Below, one piece after another: positions 6,357-6,601 of a stretch of DNA of 6,601 nt. The position numbers were made by a program, and so were the translations under genes. The first letter of the stretch is position 1, and every line of letters begins with the position of its first letter. Under the pieces are notes generated by a model that saw nothing but the letters and a program-made list of their open reading frames with translations, ran no database searches and was not told the DNA's origin. The DNA is from Pseudomonadota bacterium. Lineage in GTDB: Bacteria > Pseudomonadota > Gammaproteobacteria > Burkholderiales > Burkholderiaceae_D. The stretch is taken from positions 1 through 6,601 of the forward strand of contig JAEZLB010000055.1 in assembly GCA_023435945.1 (NCBI GenBank), read 5' to 3'.

Positions 6357-6601
6357 ATGCGCTCGGTAAACTTTACCGCCAATAACCGCATCACCTTGCT
6401 GCATTGCGGTGCCGAGTTCTTTCCTGCATTGATCGGCGCCATAGACGGCGCCCATTCCGCTGTTTACCTCGAAACTTATATCTTCGCTGACGACAGTACC
6501 GGACGTGAAGTCACTCAGGCACTAAAGCGGGCTGTCGCACGTGGAGTGCGAGTTTATGTAATTACCGACTGGATAGGGACCGGTCGCACGCAATGTGCGA
6601 A
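6357..6601 (+). CDS. clsB: Cardiolipin synthase, ClsB/YbhO-type phospholipase D family (3' truncated by window)
   Basis: The first 81 codons are present and the frame remains open at the window edge. The peptide opens with NRITLLHCGAEFFPALIGAI (10-29) and continues with AVYLETYIFADDSTG (35-49) and a GVRVYVITDW stretch (63-72). This is the standard start of the first PLD domain in ClsB-like cardiolipin synthases, which make cardiolipin from phosphatidylglycerol and another phospholipid at the inner membrane. Both HKD catalytic motifs lie beyond the edge, so activity cannot be judged. No N-terminal membrane spans precede the PLD domain, unlike ClsA, which favours the ClsB group. The Shine-Dalgarno is poor; the ATG at 6357 is chosen because it begins just before the conserved region. 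Association with the preceding EEP gene parallels ybhP-clsB in E. coli. Confidence 0.87.
   Translation, partial: MRSVNFTANNRITLLHCGAEFFPALIGAIDGAHSAVYLETYIFADDSTGREVTQALKRAVARGVRVYVITDWIGTGRTQCA

Noticed and set aside
6316..6369. A 17-codon open frame (MNCPSLTDWMIKIACAR) overlapping the clsB start
   Set aside because: It could be an upstream regulatory frame, but it lacks a clear ribosome binding site and any leader-peptide signature such as repeated codons, so it is not supported as a gene.
1..6601. Search for CRISPR repeats, transposase genes, inverted terminal repeats, tRNA or phage-type genes
   Set aside because: None were seen by eye on either strand; the window is filled with compact housekeeping-type genes in one orientation.

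Overview
The window reads as ordinary chromosomal DNA of a moderately GC-rich proteobacterium. Every recognisable gene is on the + strand. The protein sequences and the order fmdB-type zinc ribbon, DUF502 membrane protein, aspS, nudB, EEP-family hydrolase, clsB-type phospholipase D fit a betaproteobacterium, plausibly of the Nitrosomonadales/Gallionellaceae/Methylophilaceae kind. This placement comes from recalled family resemblance and gene order; no search was run.

Layout. Bases 1-95 hold the proline-rich C-terminal end of an unidentified protein, closed by a strong intrinsic terminator (133-160). A stand-alone sodium:solute symporter (SSS family) follows at 301-1737, with its own TATAAT-type promoter and a good ribosome binding site. 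The 136-base gap after it holds a GC-rich hairpin without a U-tract and a second TATAAT-type promoter. That promoter probably serves a housekeeping cluster: a small FmdB-type double CxxC zinc ribbon protein (1874-2146), a DUF502 membrane protein (2195-2896) and aspartyl-tRNA synthetase (2952-4757). The cluster ends at a textbook terminator (4782-4806).

Next come nudB (dihydroneopterin triphosphate diphosphatase, folate synthesis, 4860-5366) and, two bases after its stop, an endonuclease/exonuclease/phosphatase-family hydrolase (5369-6244). After a 112-base gap with a candidate promoter, the first 81 codons of a ClsB/YbhO-type cardiolipin synthase run off the right edge.

How they fit together. 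AspRS charges tRNA(Asp) and, judging by two anticodon-domain residues, possibly also tRNA(Asn) for later transamidation. NudB works in folate synthesis. The EEP hydrolase and the PLD-type cardiolipin synthase resemble the E. coli ybhP-clsB pair and probably share a membrane-lipid role. The symporter is a separate unit with unknown substrate.

No mobile element, CRISPR array, tRNA, rRNA, phage gene or defence system is visible, and no gene-free stretch exceeds about 205 bases. I found no convincing new multi-gene system. The most unusual local feature is an apparent in-frame, diverged duplication of the first membrane segment of the DUF502 protein. Lesser oddities are start-site ambiguity of the EEP gene, a 13-base motif shared by two gene-start regions, and a one-residue expansion of the Nudix box.
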